Positions 1-12,543 of a DNA stretch of 64,000 nucleotides are shown piece by piece (the stretch's first letter is position 1; each line of letters begins with the position of its first letter). The stretch comes from Sanderia malayensis (taxonomy: Eukaryota; Cnidaria; Scyphozoa; Semaeostomeae; Pelagiidae). The position numbers and the translations under genes are program-made. The notes beneath the pieces were generated by a model. The model saw nothing but the letters and a program-made list of their open reading frames with translations. It did no database searches and was not told the origin of the DNA. The stretch spans positions 5,894,297 to 5,958,296 of the forward strand of contig RQOL01000906.1 of assembly GCA_013076295.1 (NCBI GenBank), read 5' to 3'.

Positions 1-525
1 TACATACTGCCCCCTTGTCTTCAGCTTGTATTCAATTGAATTCAAAAACAACCATTCTTTGCATTACATTCAGTCAGCTCTTCGTTGTTGGGTGATGTTG
101 ATGGTTTTCAAAAGGAGACACTATAACAAAGCTCTCCTTATTCTTCTAATAACTTTCAGTCATTTAAAAAAACCAATCATCCTCTGTTTAACATCTTGCC
201 CAATTCTTTAAATGTCTTTGATGAGTATCCTGTCGAAAACATTCACTCTGTTCTCAGAAGCAGAACAAACCAACAGATAGTGGTGAAAATATTTTCTTGA
301 AAGTGAGGGAAATTGATGCCTGCAAACATGAGCTCAATGAATTCAAATCGTGGTTTGTCCCCCCTCACAAATACAGCTTCAGCCCAGGCAAGATCAAAGT
401 ACTAAAGATGAAAGCTGCAAAGTTTCTTGTTCAAAAATTTGCCATTTTGAGAAATAGCCCACACGAAAGAATAGTTGTTTTTGAATTCAATTGAATACAA
501 GCTGAAGACAAGAGGGCAGTATGTA
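1..525. mobile_element. Short TIR (MITE/foldback) element carrying a gene fragment
   Basis: Positions 1-60 and 466-525 are inverted repeats of about 60 bp with roughly two mismatches; the outer end reads TACATACTGCCC on both sides. The internal 400 bp encode a piece of a protein family (see next entry). The left end coincides with the window edge, so the true terminus and the target-site duplication cannot be checked. It resembles a non-autonomous DNA transposon with captured coding DNA. No transposase is visible, so the superfamily is unassigned. Confidence 0.6.
54..494 (+). pseudogene. Captured fragment of a repetitive invertebrate protein family
   Basis: Read across small frame breaks, the plus strand gives phrases such as FDEYPVENIHSVLR and EIDACKHELNEFKSWFVPP followed by a lysine-rich helical stretch. 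From memory these resemble the C-terminal part of large uncharacterised proteins multiplied in cnidarian genomes, apparently related to the decayed gene at 3341-6420. The open frame from 297 to 494 runs into the right terminal inverted repeat, so the last residues come from transposon DNA. There is a stop just before 297 and a frame change around 200. No function is assigned. Confidence 0.45.
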
Positions 526-1539
526 TCAAGAAGGTTTATGAGTGTCACATATTTCACCTCCTTACAATTTCTAAAAAACTGACACTATTTCATCACGAAC
601 CAGTGACCAACCACCATAAAGGACTTCTAACAATAAAGACTGCCGCCAAGCTTTTGGTTTCTTGGCTAAAAATGCTTTTTCCCCAAACAGAAAAGAATAA
701 AGCTCTTTGAAGACAGAATGAAACTTGCGGACAACTGTTGTTTTGCATGTTATTTGTTATTGTTGCAGAAGCTGGACGTGCTGGACAGTCTTCGTGTTTT
801 GGCACAAAAATAAGGAATTAAGTTGCAATGGATGTTGATAAAGAACCTTATATGTTGAATTGTGTAGAATGATAAACATGGATTGAAAGGAGCAAACTAA
901 ACTACAAGGTATTTGTTTAATTTGCGATTTTTACCTTCGGTTTTGTTGAATTTGAGTTGTTGTGCAAACCGCCAGAAGCTAGGGAACTTAGGCCAACTTT
1001 AGTTGATCATAACTACGATTTCAGGGGGAATTTCCAAAATGCAAACGGTAGAATTCTGGAATAACCATTCATCTTTGAAAAATCGTTGATTTGGTTTGTT
1101 ATTACAAAAATCCAAATGCAAGGAGCTGGAACTGCAGCGGCATTTTCTCACAGCTCGTGTGCTCAATGGCCGCCATTTCTTGCTTTGTCTGACAATTTCA
1201 TTGTCTTTTAAGCCCTTTGATTGGTAGATGGGATGTTTCAAAACAAAGCACTGATTGGTCAAAACATTATTCACCCTTGCTTCTCGCGCCTCCAAAACCT
1301 TCCTTCGTTAACCTTCGTTAGGTTTTCATTTTCGTTTCTTTCTGACGTACTACTCTGATGAGTGTCAGACGAAAAGCTTTAGTATTTACTATGTTTCGCC
1401 ATGTTTCCGATTTTGAAAGCAATTTTGAAATAATAATAAGGTTTACCCACAGTTTCTATTGCCGCCACGTTGAAAAGCAATTTGCTCAACTGTGAACAAA
1501 GTAATTTAGTTTTTGCAATAAAAATTTTCTAAATTTGTT
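526..1539. other. About 1 kb without a recognisable gene
   Basis: Open frames here are under 100 codons, stop-rich and without recognisable motifs. AT-rich intergenic sequence; I see no repeat boundary or regulatory signal that I can support. Confidence 0.4.
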
Positions 1540-2859
1540 GTCATAAAAAATGTTTTTAACTTCTTTTTAAACTCCTCAATGCATTGTGTATGTTTGATGT
1601 CGATGGGAAGTTTATTCCAGAGAATTGGTCCTGATCTTTTGAAAGCCCTATCCCCATATTTCCCTCTACTCTCTTACTGCAACCATGCCTGTTCGTTCAT
1701 TATTGATATTGATTTTTTCTTGCAGGACATCAGGCACTATATTCCATATCGATTTATGCATTATCAAACAAACTTTGAATGCTATACGCTCTCTAACTTT
1801 GAGCCAGTGAATATCTGTAAATAGGCGGGCGATGTGTTTTTAGCAAATTTATTTATATTATAGAGTATTCGTATAGCTGTATTTTGCACACATTGAAGCT
1901 TTTTTATAAGGTAACTTGGAACATTAAGAAATAGGAAATTGCAGTAATCCAACTTTGAGGATATCAACGAACACATTAAAATATTTATTGTTTCTTTGGG
2001 TAAATAAAGCTTAATTCTTGCAATGTTTTTAAGTATGAAATTGCAGTCTGAAACAACTTTGTTAATATGTTGTTCGAAGCTAAAGTCACTGTTCAATAAT
2101 ACACCCAAACATTTTGCTATAGCCACAAATCGAAAACAAATATCATCATATCGAATTCCATGAATAACGATTTCTTTCTTGATGGAAGGAGACAAGACTA
2201 ATATGTTAGTTTTTTCAGTATTTATTTTTTAAAAAGTGTTTATTCATCCAATCGGCCACAGATTTCAAACACATTTCTACATCTGTTGCTAAAACCGTTG
2301 ATTGGAACACTGGAACAAAATGCTTGTACAGTTGATGGTCATCCACAAAGCCACTTACTTTAAAAGAGTGTTTCTCAATTATAGCATAAAGGGATTCAAT
2401 GTATAGGTTAAAGAGGACTGGTCCAAGAACTAACCCCTGGGGTACCCCCAAATGTAAGCTCGACGAATCTGACATAGACCCATTCACTAGAACCTTTTCA
2501 CTGCGTCCTGTCAAGAACGATTTGAACCAATTGAGTGCAGTGCTTTTGATGCCTATCCTGTCAGGTAGTATTTTCAAAAGAATTGTTTGATTCACTGTAT
2601 CAAATGCAGCACTGACGTCTAATAGCATTATAATGGTTGCATAATTACTGTCAAAACCCAAAAGGACGTCATCTGCCGTATTCAATAAAAGGAGCTCAGT
2701 AGAATGGTTTTTCTTGTATCCAAATTGGTATCTGGAATTTAATTTATTATTGTCTAAGTGGTTATTCAAACGAGCCGTGACACATATTCCAATTAACTTG
2801 CCTAGGAACATTAAATTGGATACAGGACGATAGTTGTTATATTGGTCATTGTCTGGCAT
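1540..2859 (-). mobile_element. 5'-truncated CR1-like non-LTR retrotransposon (LINE)
   Basis: The minus strand encodes the C-terminal half of a LINE reverse transcriptase. The first open block (2859-2215) has NYRPVSNL, a YQFGYKKNHSTELLLL stretch, the palm motif LDVSAAFDTVN, GVPQGLVLGPVLFNLYI and the catalytic box FVDD, a variant of the usual FADD. After a frame change it continues (2195-1782) with CLGVLLNSDFSFEQHINK and YCNFLFLNVP. A frameshifted tail to about 1540 carries the end typical of CR1/L2-type elements (FKRSGPILWNKLP). The 5' half (endonuclease, ORF1) is missing. At least two frame breaks make it inactive. It belongs to the same lineage as the copy at 60668-63030. Confidence 0.85.
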
Positions 2860-3340
2860 TATAAGAACTTTTAAATATGCGTCATATGTGTTTTATAGCT
2901 TTTCATGGGGTTCTTAGATGGGTTCCATGTGTATTTTTTTGTTTTAAACTCTTTTTCCCCTATATAATTAATACTAATTGACTTTTGTTCACTTCTGGAC
3001 GAACTTCCTCTTTCCATCTCACTCTTTCCTTCGTACAGACATTTTGCTTTCTCACTATTTCCTGTTGTGTTTTTCTGGACTTAAAAATTTTAAGCGTTGT
3101 GAAAATTTGTTTTTGTGCGACTGGGCCTATCCTGGTAAAAACTGTGTCAAGCGCATGGTCAAAGCAATAAATACTACACCATACTATAGTTAGATTTTTC
3201 TAAATCTACCATACCAATCTGTATATACAAGTATTGTGGTTGAAGACATCCAGTCAAACTCATCGCTTTCCAAACTCGCTATCACTGCTCGAGGAGTCAC
3301 CAAAAATATATAATCCACCTCTTTGCTCTCTGCAGATATC
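2860..3340. other. No supported gene
   Basis: Short open frames only, none with recognisable motifs. The minus-strand frame at 3190-3441 overlaps the end of the next feature and may be its diverged tail. Confidence 0.3.
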
Positions 3341-6300
3341 TCAATACCGGGGTTTATCTTCACTATCTGAATATTCTGTGATACGCTCATGGGTGCTTGT
3401 TGCTGCTTTTGTTTTCCGTTTTCGTCGCCGTTTCGAAGCATGAGGGTCTGGTTGTCCTATTTCTTCATTTTCAGATGATAGGGCAGAAGATAGAAATGCA
3501 AGAGAAGAGGTACAAATGCACTTCTTACACATTTCGAATAATAGTGATCCATTAACACAGAAAAACGTTGATTGAAAAAACAACAACTCATTCGTGAACC
3601 AAAAAGATTCTACCAGACTTTTTGCTACGTCAATAGTCCAACCGTTATCCTCCAGAGATATGGATTAAATAGACTTTTCTGCAAATCTTAACAAATAATA
3701 GACTTGATACTGGACACGTCTGACTGCTTGATGCATTGAGTCGGGGTCCGGAGGCAATGACTGTGATGATTTCGTTTTATAGCCTTATACAAGCAAACTC
3801 TTGTGTCAACATACGACTCATCCTTTCTCCCAGAATATATAACAGTTTGGACGAACACAATCACATCTTTGATACTCTGCAAACTCAAGTCTCTAAACTC
3901 TTCCAATGTACTTGATAGATCTGGTGAATCTTGATGCTTGAAGCTTGACTTTCCAACACCATAAAAGAAGGAGGTTGTGCCACACCCTGAGGTTGCGTGA
4001 GTGTGGGATAAATGCATTGAAACATTTCCAGCCAAGAAGTCATACACTTTCCCAACATCGACATATTTCTCATGATCAATTTTCATAAACGACTTTGATG
4101 ATGGCTTGACAGTGGCATAAGCATGCACAAGTATAACTAGTACACATGTGTCCTTGGCAACTACAACTGCGACTGTATCTCTGTCACATTCCTGTAAAAC
4201 AAGTCTATAATCGGCTTCTTCATGGTTCCATTCGAAGGACTGTCAAGTACCATCACAAGTTATTTTCCATAGTTGTTCCTGCTCCATAAAAACCAATGGC
4301 ACTTTCAAATGTCTTCACTTCTGAAAAATTTACTAGCTAATCTTATCAAGTCCTTTTTATTTTCGATATGGTTGAAAAAGCCTGAACACGAATTACCTTC
4401 GAACATGTTTTGGTTGATCGCTTGTATGTAAGTACGTTGTGGTGTATTACCTCTTTTGAGTATCGTTGAGTATCGTATACTTCTGTGGGTATCGTTGATG
4501 AATTCAATCGACAAGGGGCTGGCATCTGCAAATGACTTAACAAAGTTTAATACTGCAAGAAGCCATTCATGGTAGGTCTCCTTTACCTTAACAGAACGTA
4601 CTTCCGCCATCCCAAGAATTAACCTTCGTGCACTTTTAACCTTTGATTTCCCACCTTAAGGTTTCTAAAAATATTTGTAAAAGACTGGTGGAGTTTGCCT
4701 TCCGGTCTTGCAATGCTAAGTAGAACAGCAGTTAGCGGGTACTTGAGGGCGATGTGAAGATCCACTGAATTGCTCAGCATTGTCCGAAACGCTTGTCTAT
4801 CTTGCTTTAATACGGTCATTATCTTAGGAACTTTCTTTTCCTTCTTTAAACCTGTCGGTGGCATAACTTTCTTAATCGGCTGATAGAAAACTTCGGTTCC
4901 TTTTACAAGTCATTGATCTACAAACTGCAAATGCTTGTCATTTCCAAATGAAGGTGTATTTAGCAAACCTGCAATAACCTTTTTGTCAATTTCTGAGCCA
5001 GTCGTTAGGTGCCTTGCTGGACCATCTGCAATGGATCGATTTGATAGCTTCTTTGAGAGCGTTAACATGGGCAGCGTGCATCTTTTTCACAGATAGTGTT
5101 TGCTCCTTGTGAACTAAAGAAGTAGACGCATTGATCTTTTCTCTCAATGCTAACTGTAATTTGGCGTGTATGTACATCGTTTTAATAGAAGTGTTGGTGT
5201 TGCTTGAGTAAGCGCTAAATCCAGCTCTAAAAGGACCAGCTTTCTTTTTGCTTTTCCGTTAAATACTTCTGTCATCATATTTAATAAATACTTCTGTCAT
5301 CATAACTTTAAATCTGTAAAAGCTGGATCATTTCTTTTCTCCAAATCTTGTAAATAAATGTGCTGAAACAACATGCTATGAGCAAACGACTTGCATAATT
5401 GATATGATCAAATGCGAAGCACTGCTTCACCATTTCTCGTTCTGCTTGTAAATGTCGTTCCAAATCGCTTTCACGAACAGCATAAACTAAAGCCAGCAAA
5501 GATGAAACATCTTTTAGATATGCCACAGTCATTTGTTACTCCATACCTTCGCCACAATGAATAATCTTACCGAACAACAGGTTGAATTCTTGATCTTCAA
5601 GAACCATGTTCAATGTCTCGGAATCTGGTTCAGACTTCAGTTTCTGTAGCAACTGAATCAAGGTGTGATCCATCTCTTCGCAATTTGCAATCAAGCTTTG
5701 GGCAAGAAATTGAACCGAAGCATTAAAAGTTTCCTTGTGAAGTCGCATGTTACGGTAGTGATGCCCTCCATCCGCTGCTTTGTTCGTAGACCCCTGCAGC
5801 AATCATTCCACCATCCACCCACCACGATTTGTAGCCTTTGCGTGCATGTCGTTATTCTTTGCCTCATTCTCAGCTGGTGAAATCCTCCCCTCAAAATAAT
5901 GACTTTTTATATATCTCTAGATATTTCCATAAAATATGCGCAAGGCGAGCATACACCTGTTCGTCTGCATGTGCGAATACATGACTGGTTTCCAACTCCT
6001 TCATAAGATCCGGGTATTCTGGTGGTTCTGGAATAAATGGCATGTACTCTAAAAGAGACTTTCTCGTACTTAACTCTGCTACTGCTTTATTAAAAACAGC
6101 CCACAAACCAATCAAATCAGTTTCTTCCCCTTGCCCTGGGAGACCGTCAAGAAGTGCCTATACAACATCTCTTTTCAAACAACGCTCGAAAAGATCAAAT
6201 TTATCGTTACCTTCATGATTAGGGAACAGTCGGGGTCGTTTCACGACACCGAAATTAAAGACTTGGTGCTGTAGAATCCAATCCCCTCTGGAAAGTCATT

Positions 6301-6420
6301 CGCAATTTTCTCTTTCAGTGCACCGTTGTGGTTTACCGGTTCTTCACTCATGTTCAGAATGTCACGCATAAGGTCACTGAAGATATAAGCGTTCTTTTCG
6401 CGTAACACTTTCATATGAAC
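3341..6420 (-). pseudogene. Decayed large gene of a repetitive cnidarian-type family
   Basis: Seven minus-strand open blocks in collinear order read as one ancestral protein broken by frameshifts and stops: 6115-5891 (HVFAHADEQVYARLAHILWK), 5894-5536 (GFHQLRMRQRIT, then RNMRLHKETFNASVQFLAQS), 5532-5308 (HLQAEREMVKQCFAFDHINYA), 5177-4986, 4864-4619, 4610-4305 and 4128-3688 (HATSGCGTTSFFYGVGKSSF). An open frame at 3680-3341 begins LEDNGWTIDV and ends in an acidic, lysine-rich tail. Additional coding-like sequence extends upstream to about 6420. From memory, uncharacterised coral and anemone proteins have the same order (an AHADEQVY-like segment, an HxNYARY-like segment, then an HALTGCDTTSxFxGxGK-like segment). 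Biochemical function is unknown. The copy is clearly inactive; whether the family is a host gene or a transposon product is open. Confidence 0.55.
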
Positions 6421-6985
6421 ATGTCATTAAATAGAATTCATTCATTAAATCCAAGCCCATGTCTCGATCGTCATTGTCCAATTGCTCCCGTTGATATTTG
6501 ACGTTAAGAGAACAGCGACATCAATCATTTCGCGAATAAAGGCATGCTTTGCTTCACTCCGTTCTATCACGATCCTTTTTTATTTTCATGAACTTTCGTA
6601 AAGCAGTATTTTTATGGTCAAAAGGAATGTTGACCATAGACAATCTTTGGGCCCTTTACTTCAAAGCCGTCCATAATTCATTCTTGAATTCAGACGCTTT
6701 TCCTCCTTTAATCAAATATTCGCAAATGAAACATTTCGTCTCCATCGTGCAAAGCAGGAAAAGACCTACTTGAAGCCATTTTCCTTGCCAAAACTGTTCT
6801 GGTTAAGTCAAATTTCCTGTGTTCACAGAAGTCAATTGACGCAAAATAACTGTTTTCACTTGAGTAACAAGGAAATTGTGTTAGCTGTTATTAAAAAGTC
6901 TTTCAGACTGGGTACACAGTTAGTTACACAATTAAAGACTAAGTATATAGTTTTTATGAGAAACATACAGTAGACACTCTGAGTA
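6421..6985. other. No supported gene
   Basis: Two overlapping plus-strand frames of about 70 codons (6549-6773, 6770-6973) have no motif and are not convincing. Confidence 0.3.
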
Positions 6986-7366
6986 CCGTAAATCCTCGAA
7001 TTGGCCCCCCTCGAATAAGCTCCCCCCTCGAATAAGCCCCCACCCTAGGACTACAAATTGTTAATAAGCCCCCCCCTCGAATAAGCCCCCACCCCAAACA
7101 TGCTGATATTTGCGTACAGCGAGTTCGAGAAAATTTTGTTTTTCTAACCGTTGTTTCACCAATATCTGAGCATTCTTCTGCTTATCTGTGTATGCAAAAT
7201 ACCTTGCTGGAACAACTAAACCAATTTTCCGTTCCTCTTCCCAGTAACAGCATCAAATTTTGTGCCATATTTCAGATAGCTTTATAAGCCCCCCCCTCGA
7301 ATAAGCCCCCCTCTGAAAATGTCAAAAATAAATAAGCCCCCAGGGGGCTAATTCGAGGATTTACGG
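6986..7366. repeat. 381-bp MITE with CCGTAAATCCTCGAAT termini
   Basis: The ends are inverted copies: CCGTAAATCCTCGAATT at the left and its reverse complement at 7350-7366. Internally the motif CTCGAATAAGCCCCC recurs at least five times, near both ends. Left flank is TA and right flank is CA, so a TA duplication is possible but imperfect. No coding sequence, so non-autonomous. Confidence 0.7.
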
Positions 7367-8341
7367 CATTGAAAGTTTCTTACAGACGATTTATTTCGAA
7401 TTTCGCCTCTATAGGATTGAACTTGACACAGACTTTTAAACATACAATATGCCCAAGCCCCACAACAAGTCCCCTTTTTAAAAACAAGATAAACTATTAT
7501 TTTAGTAATTAATAGAACAATGGGGTAGGGGTCAATTGCCCCCCCCCCCAAGTTGTATATTAAAAATTGCCCTGCAAAGTATCAGTTTTGGATATTTTAT
7601 TGTCCATTTATTGTTCACACATAAAGGAATGTGTTTCTGTATTAGAAAACACATTTGTTGTATTATTTGCTGGTAACAAAAATTAATAAAAACAAAGCAA
7701 AATATCGTTTTATGCAGGGAGGACGTCATTTCTAAAAATAACAATGTCTCTGGAAATAAATAAAATATATATCAATCGATAGCACTTGTGTCGACTCTAA
7801 ATGCGCAAACATATTTGAAAATGAAAGAGAACCGAGAAGTCGCAGGTAGAATGGATAAATTTCGTGTTTTCTGACGTCATCAAATTAAGGCACTTCCAGT
7901 AAAACCGACTGTGGTCCCCGTTGGATTTGAAAGCTACAGGATCGATTAAGAAGGAATCAGTGAAAACAGTTCCGGTTAGGCAAAAATTCAGTCACTTACA
8001 TGGAATTCCCTGCCTAGTAGCCCTTGATAACAATTAAAAACATGATTTCCACATGACGTCATGAGATTGATCTCGCAAAAGATCTTAATCGATTCCATGT
8101 CTTGTGCGCTAAGTTATAATTCAGTAAATTTGTTTTACTAACCATCTTTTCTGCTAAGAGACATAGATTACTGTAAAAATATTATTTATAACTAGCTTGT
8201 CCTCAAATATTTCACTGCGAATCGGCAGCCTTATCAATATGAATCGAATTAACAAAATAAATTACTGGCCAAGTTTGTAATACTTGGCATGTTACAAGTA
8301 TTACAAACCCTGCGTAACATATTTCAGAATAATTCTTATCC
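7367..8341. other. No supported gene
   Basis: AT-rich, with one poly-C tract near 7541-7550. Open frames are short and motif-free. Confidence 0.35.
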
Positions 8342-8345
8342 TTAA

Positions 8346-9656
8346 AGTGCTTATGCAACGAATTTTTACATTGTGTTTTTATTTCAAAAATCTATAGATT
8401 TCAATGCACTGATTAACGTGGCGCAAATAAAATTTGCAAATTATGTATACTTTTTTCGCTATTAACCTTCAAAGTAGGCAATTTTGACAGTTTTCGTGCG
8501 AAAACTGAACATTACTGTGATGTCATCAAACGTCGCGTCTGCAACGTCAAGCAGGCTTCCTTCTATTGAAATTCGACATGGCGAGCTGTAAGCGAGCACA
8601 CACATGACGGGTATCTCGTCTCGGGGGCAAATAAATCATAAAACTATTTACATGTCGTAGAGATACATAACGGAGACAATTGTACGATTACTCAGTGTTG
8701 CGAAAAAGTATCGTTTCATAATGTTGCTGATAGTATTTCAAAACCAATCAAACAGAACAAGGTCTTTGGAGTTCAGGAGACAGACATCATTCGCACCCAC
8801 CGTCAAGGAGTTCAGGAGACAGACATCATTCGCACCCACACCCACCGACTAGGATAGCAGGATTTTATTCATTATAGCACTCATTTTTGCCTTGAAGTAA
8901 AGAGAGGTATTGGGAAAGAATTAAAGATGAGATTAAAGCTAAAATCAAACGCTATTCCTGCAATAGATGCAGTAAACAAGCTCGTAAACCAACCCGTGTG
9001 ACTCTCAGCTTTACTCGGGCCTAAGCACTCCTCGCCCGGAGTGGTTAGGCCCGAGCCGACCAAAACAAATGTCAGAAGATTTAGCTTTTTGGGGTGATAT
9101 CGAAGGAATTTTAATTTCCGAAGTTTCTAAAAATAATTAAATGTCTGCAATTTTGAGCTAAAATAAGTTATTACAAAAAATAAGACCTGGGATAAGCCAA
9201 ATCAGGGCTACGTGTCGTTCCACAGCAACTCGAAGCAACAATGGCGACGCGGGATGACGTCACATTTTTTGGAGGTACCCATTTTCAAACTTAAATTGTG
9301 TCTCCAACGTTAAACAAAATGACACCAATTTTTTTCAGAACGACGGCTAAAAGATTCGCCCTTATGTTGGTTCAGCCGGAGATCAAATATCCCCACCCTG
9401 AGTGGAGCTATTAAAAAAAACAACACGACGTTCGAAAAAACCCATTGACTTCCATTGCGCAAAATAATTTGGGTCATCACTGTGACGCCACAGCGTTGCG
9501 ATATTTTTCGCAAAAGGTGGCCTGATTCAAGGTGAAATTAAAGTAACTTATACTTGTCAGATGCACGTCAAAATTGCATCAAACTGATCAGTACATCTTT
9601 GGCTTTCATTTAAAATAAAAAAAAATCGATATGTCAAATTTCGTTGCATAAGCACT
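8346..9656. mobile_element. TTAA-flanked non-autonomous transposon, copy K1a (Kolobok/T2-like)
   Basis: TTAA at 8342-8345 and at 9657-9660 flank inverted ends AGTGCTTATGCAACGAA. The pattern TTAA followed by AGxG resembles the T2/Kolobok MITE class (TTAAAGGRR), although this copy has AGTG; piggyBac-type elements also duplicate TTAA, so the superfamily is inferred. Subterminal ATCACTGTGACGTCA-like motifs are shared with K1b (20689-21807) and K1c (52703-53730). No transposase is visible. Confidence 0.7.
8768..8840. repeat. 39-bp tandem duplication
   Basis: The segment beginning GGAGTTCAGGAGACAGACAT at 8768 repeats almost exactly at 8807 (period 39 bp), followed by a short CCCACACCCACC run. It lies inside element K1a. 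Confidence 0.85.
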
Positions 9657-9660
9657 TTAA

Positions 9661-10299
9661 ATTCATGTGGTGTGTTGTAAGAAAATATATCTGTAGCTAA
9701 ACTACAAGTTGATTCAGTTGCCAATTAGCGATAAAACGAGCACGTTATGTATTTCTGTGCGATACCTGCCGGACCTATACACGTTACAAAAGTTTTGAAT
9801 TGACAGATTATCATAAAACAGAGTTCGTGGATTGTTCGAATTTGCCCACTGTTCTTTCTTATTTAGTGTCAAGTTGCTCAAGTTACGTGGCCTCTGCAAC
9901 TTGTCTTCAGTATCTTGATCTCCGTTTGCAGATCAGGATAATGAAGTCAGAATTGAAATTCGCAGAAAGTAAAACATACGCAACTATTGATAAACATGTT
10001 ACCATGAATACAGGTCAAAATATCGTTAGAAAAGAAATAAAAAAAGGAATAAGAAGCCTTCAAAGACAAAGTCTTCAGTTTAGACTCGTGTGAACGCATG
10101 AAAATGGAGTCAAGTGAAAACAGAACATCTTTCTCAGTGTGACAGCGTCACTTTCCATTCCTTTTGGCACATAATTTAAAAAGTTTAGAAATATTTGATT
10201 CACTTGACAAATGACATGTTGATAGTTAAGAATATATATAGCTCATGGTTGATTTTATCAAAAACTACTCACCGAGCTACTAGCAACTACCTGCAACTA
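9661..10299. other. No supported gene
   Basis: A 97-codon plus frame (9800-10093) has no recognisable domain and no relatives elsewhere in the window. I treat it as chance. Confidence 0.35.
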
Positions 10300-10560
10300 G
10301 CAGTTTAAATTAAACTTTTTACATAATAACTGAACACGCGAAATTGTTGAGCACAGAAATAGGTACAGGCTGTCAAACTTTGGCGCAGAAGCCACGTTAA
10401 AAATAATTGAAACAATTGGAATCGCAGCAGGAGCAAAATGAAGCGTATCGGTGTAAACAGGGACCAAAAGTGAAAACGATGTCATGTGAACAGAGTGAAA
10501 AATGCATACTGAAAAATGCAAAATGAAAACAGTGTAATGTGAACAGGGTCAAAAGCAACG
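10300..10560 (-). repeat. Interspersed repeat R (copy 1)
   Basis: Reverse complement aligns over about 200 bp with 23310-23520. Shared blocks include TTCACxxxACACxGTTTTCA twice, GCATTTTTCACT, CGTTTTCACTTTT and AACGTGGCTTxTGCxCCAAA. It lies directly upstream of the Penelope-like fragment. Non-coding repeat of unknown class. Confidence 0.65.
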
Positions 10561-11065
10561 AGAGTCTTGAAAAAGGACAACCAACTAGACCAGTATGTGA
10601 AGAAGTTGTATCATATTACAGAACACGTTATTCCTGAGACCGCTGATCAAAAGAGACCACGAGGATTGCGAGAACACAGAGGATTTATCAAGTCGGATTA
10701 AGATGTCTAATGAAACTGAAAAGCTAGAAGCATCAAGCGTCGGAAACATGGAAGTAGCAGCCCTGTACCCTTCCTTTGACATTGATTTCCCCATAAACAT
10801 ATTCCTAAATTTGATGAATAAAGATTGTCAAAAATATAAACATGTTCATGCACATAAATTAGTACTATTTCTTGCTATAACTGCAACAAAGACAGAAATA
10901 GAGTCATATAATCTACAAGATCATTGCCCAACAAAACCAAGAACTACCTCTTCGGGAAAAAATAAGAATAGAAGAAAACGTTACTTCGGTTGGATTCAAA
11001 GCAAAGAAAACCCAACGACAAAACAGGGAGTCTAAAAAATGATGCCAGTTGCAGTGGAGTGAGCT

Positions 11066-11106
11066 TACAGCTTGTGCTAAAGAATCACATTTTAGCACAA
11101 GCTGTA
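11066..11106. other. Perfect 16-bp hairpin
   Basis: TACAGCTTGTGCTAAA (11066-11081) and its exact reverse complement (11091-11106) are separated by 9 bases. It lies inside the decayed Penelope-like element. No T-tract or gene suggests a terminator role; it may be an excision scar or chance folding. Confidence 0.6.
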
Positions 11107-12543
11107 TAAATAGATTTGGTGTAGTTTTTGACTGGAGTACCATTCTATGAATTTATTTCATGGAACTCATAACCATTTTCCTAATTAAGTATCTTCAAAT
11201 CATCCTAGCACTTACTTACACTTTGGGGACTGGGCACTAGTATTCTGATCTATAAATAGATTTTGGTCAGTTTTAGGCAAAAATACCATTTTATGATATC
11301 CTGCTGGGGAAACAAACTAAAAACTGCCCACATCATATGCCTTTTCGTCATTAAGAAGCTCAGTTATATGAAACTTGTTTTGGGGGATTGGGATCTAGTA
11401 CCACTGTCTAAAAATAGCATTTGGGGGCAAATTTCGGCATGGGTCTATATCTAATATTTTTCAGCGTATCAAACTGCATATGTGTACCAAGTTTCATGCT
11501 TTTATCACAAAATGAACATTATGACCCAAAATCTGCCGTACTACAGGGGAATAAAGGGGTAAAGCAACAATGGAAAAGATACAAGAAATCGCAAATGAAA
11601 TACAGAACAGCATCAAAGTAACAAGTGACTATCCGTCAAATCGCGAAAACAACAGAATGGCTGTACAAGATGTAGAACAGTGGATTTGAGCCTGCAGAAT
11701 GCAGTGGTGCTACCAAGTCAAAACTACTACATTCATACTACATGAGACCAATAGTAAACAAACATGCTATAAACAAACATTCTGGCCTTTCTCAAGAATC
11801 CAAGGCCAATATTTTTGTATTAGATTTTGTGAGAATTAAGCGTAACATTTCACCACTGTTGCAATAATGAACGAACTAAGCATGTTAACATTTTCGTAAA
11901 CAAATTACAATTCTCTGGATATAGAAAAAAAGACAGAATATCAGTTTACCAAAAAGCAAACCAAAAGTACATGAAAATTGTCAAGAATGATTATAACGGA
12001 AAATTTGCAATGTACAGAGGAAAATTTTGGAACAGACTGGAAGGCAATGAATAAAAATGAAGGAAACGTGACATCAGCGTTGAGAAAGGAGGCCATGAAA
12101 AGGTTCTCTTCGTTGATGCTAAACCTGGTGCACAGCTGGCAAAAGAATGCAGAAAAATTATGAAAGCAACAGGGCTAAAAATTAGGGTGGTAGATTGGTC
12201 AGGAAAGCCCTTCAAGAAATGTTTTTTTATAATCAAATAAAATAGGTTAACTAAATAAAAAATACATAGTCCCACCTACAGCGGGAAAAGACACGTAGTC
12301 ACCAAGTTTCCATTGCAGAGAAATACTTAGCAAGATCTGATGCATTTAAATCACATTGCTTTTGAATGAAGAGTTCCGTTTGTGCAATGAAAATACAATT
12401 TTGAAATGCGAAAGAAGAGATGAAGTCTATGAAACTCAGTGTTCTGTGGAGAAAATATATTGGAGAAACAGCACGCAGCATAGGTGAAAAATATTAAGAA
12501 AGCATAAAAAGCTCTAAAGAAAGACAGCAAAACAGTATTCAAC

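Noticed and set aside
1000..1300. 98-codon minus-strand frame
   Set aside because: No recognisable motif and no supporting splice or start context.
7010..7350. CRISPR array
   Set aside because: Repeats are short, irregularly spaced and inverted around the centre, which fits a MITE; the context is eukaryotic.
9800..10093. 97-codon plus-strand frame as a gene
   Set aside because: No domain, no splice context, no repeat relatives and ordinary intergenic composition.
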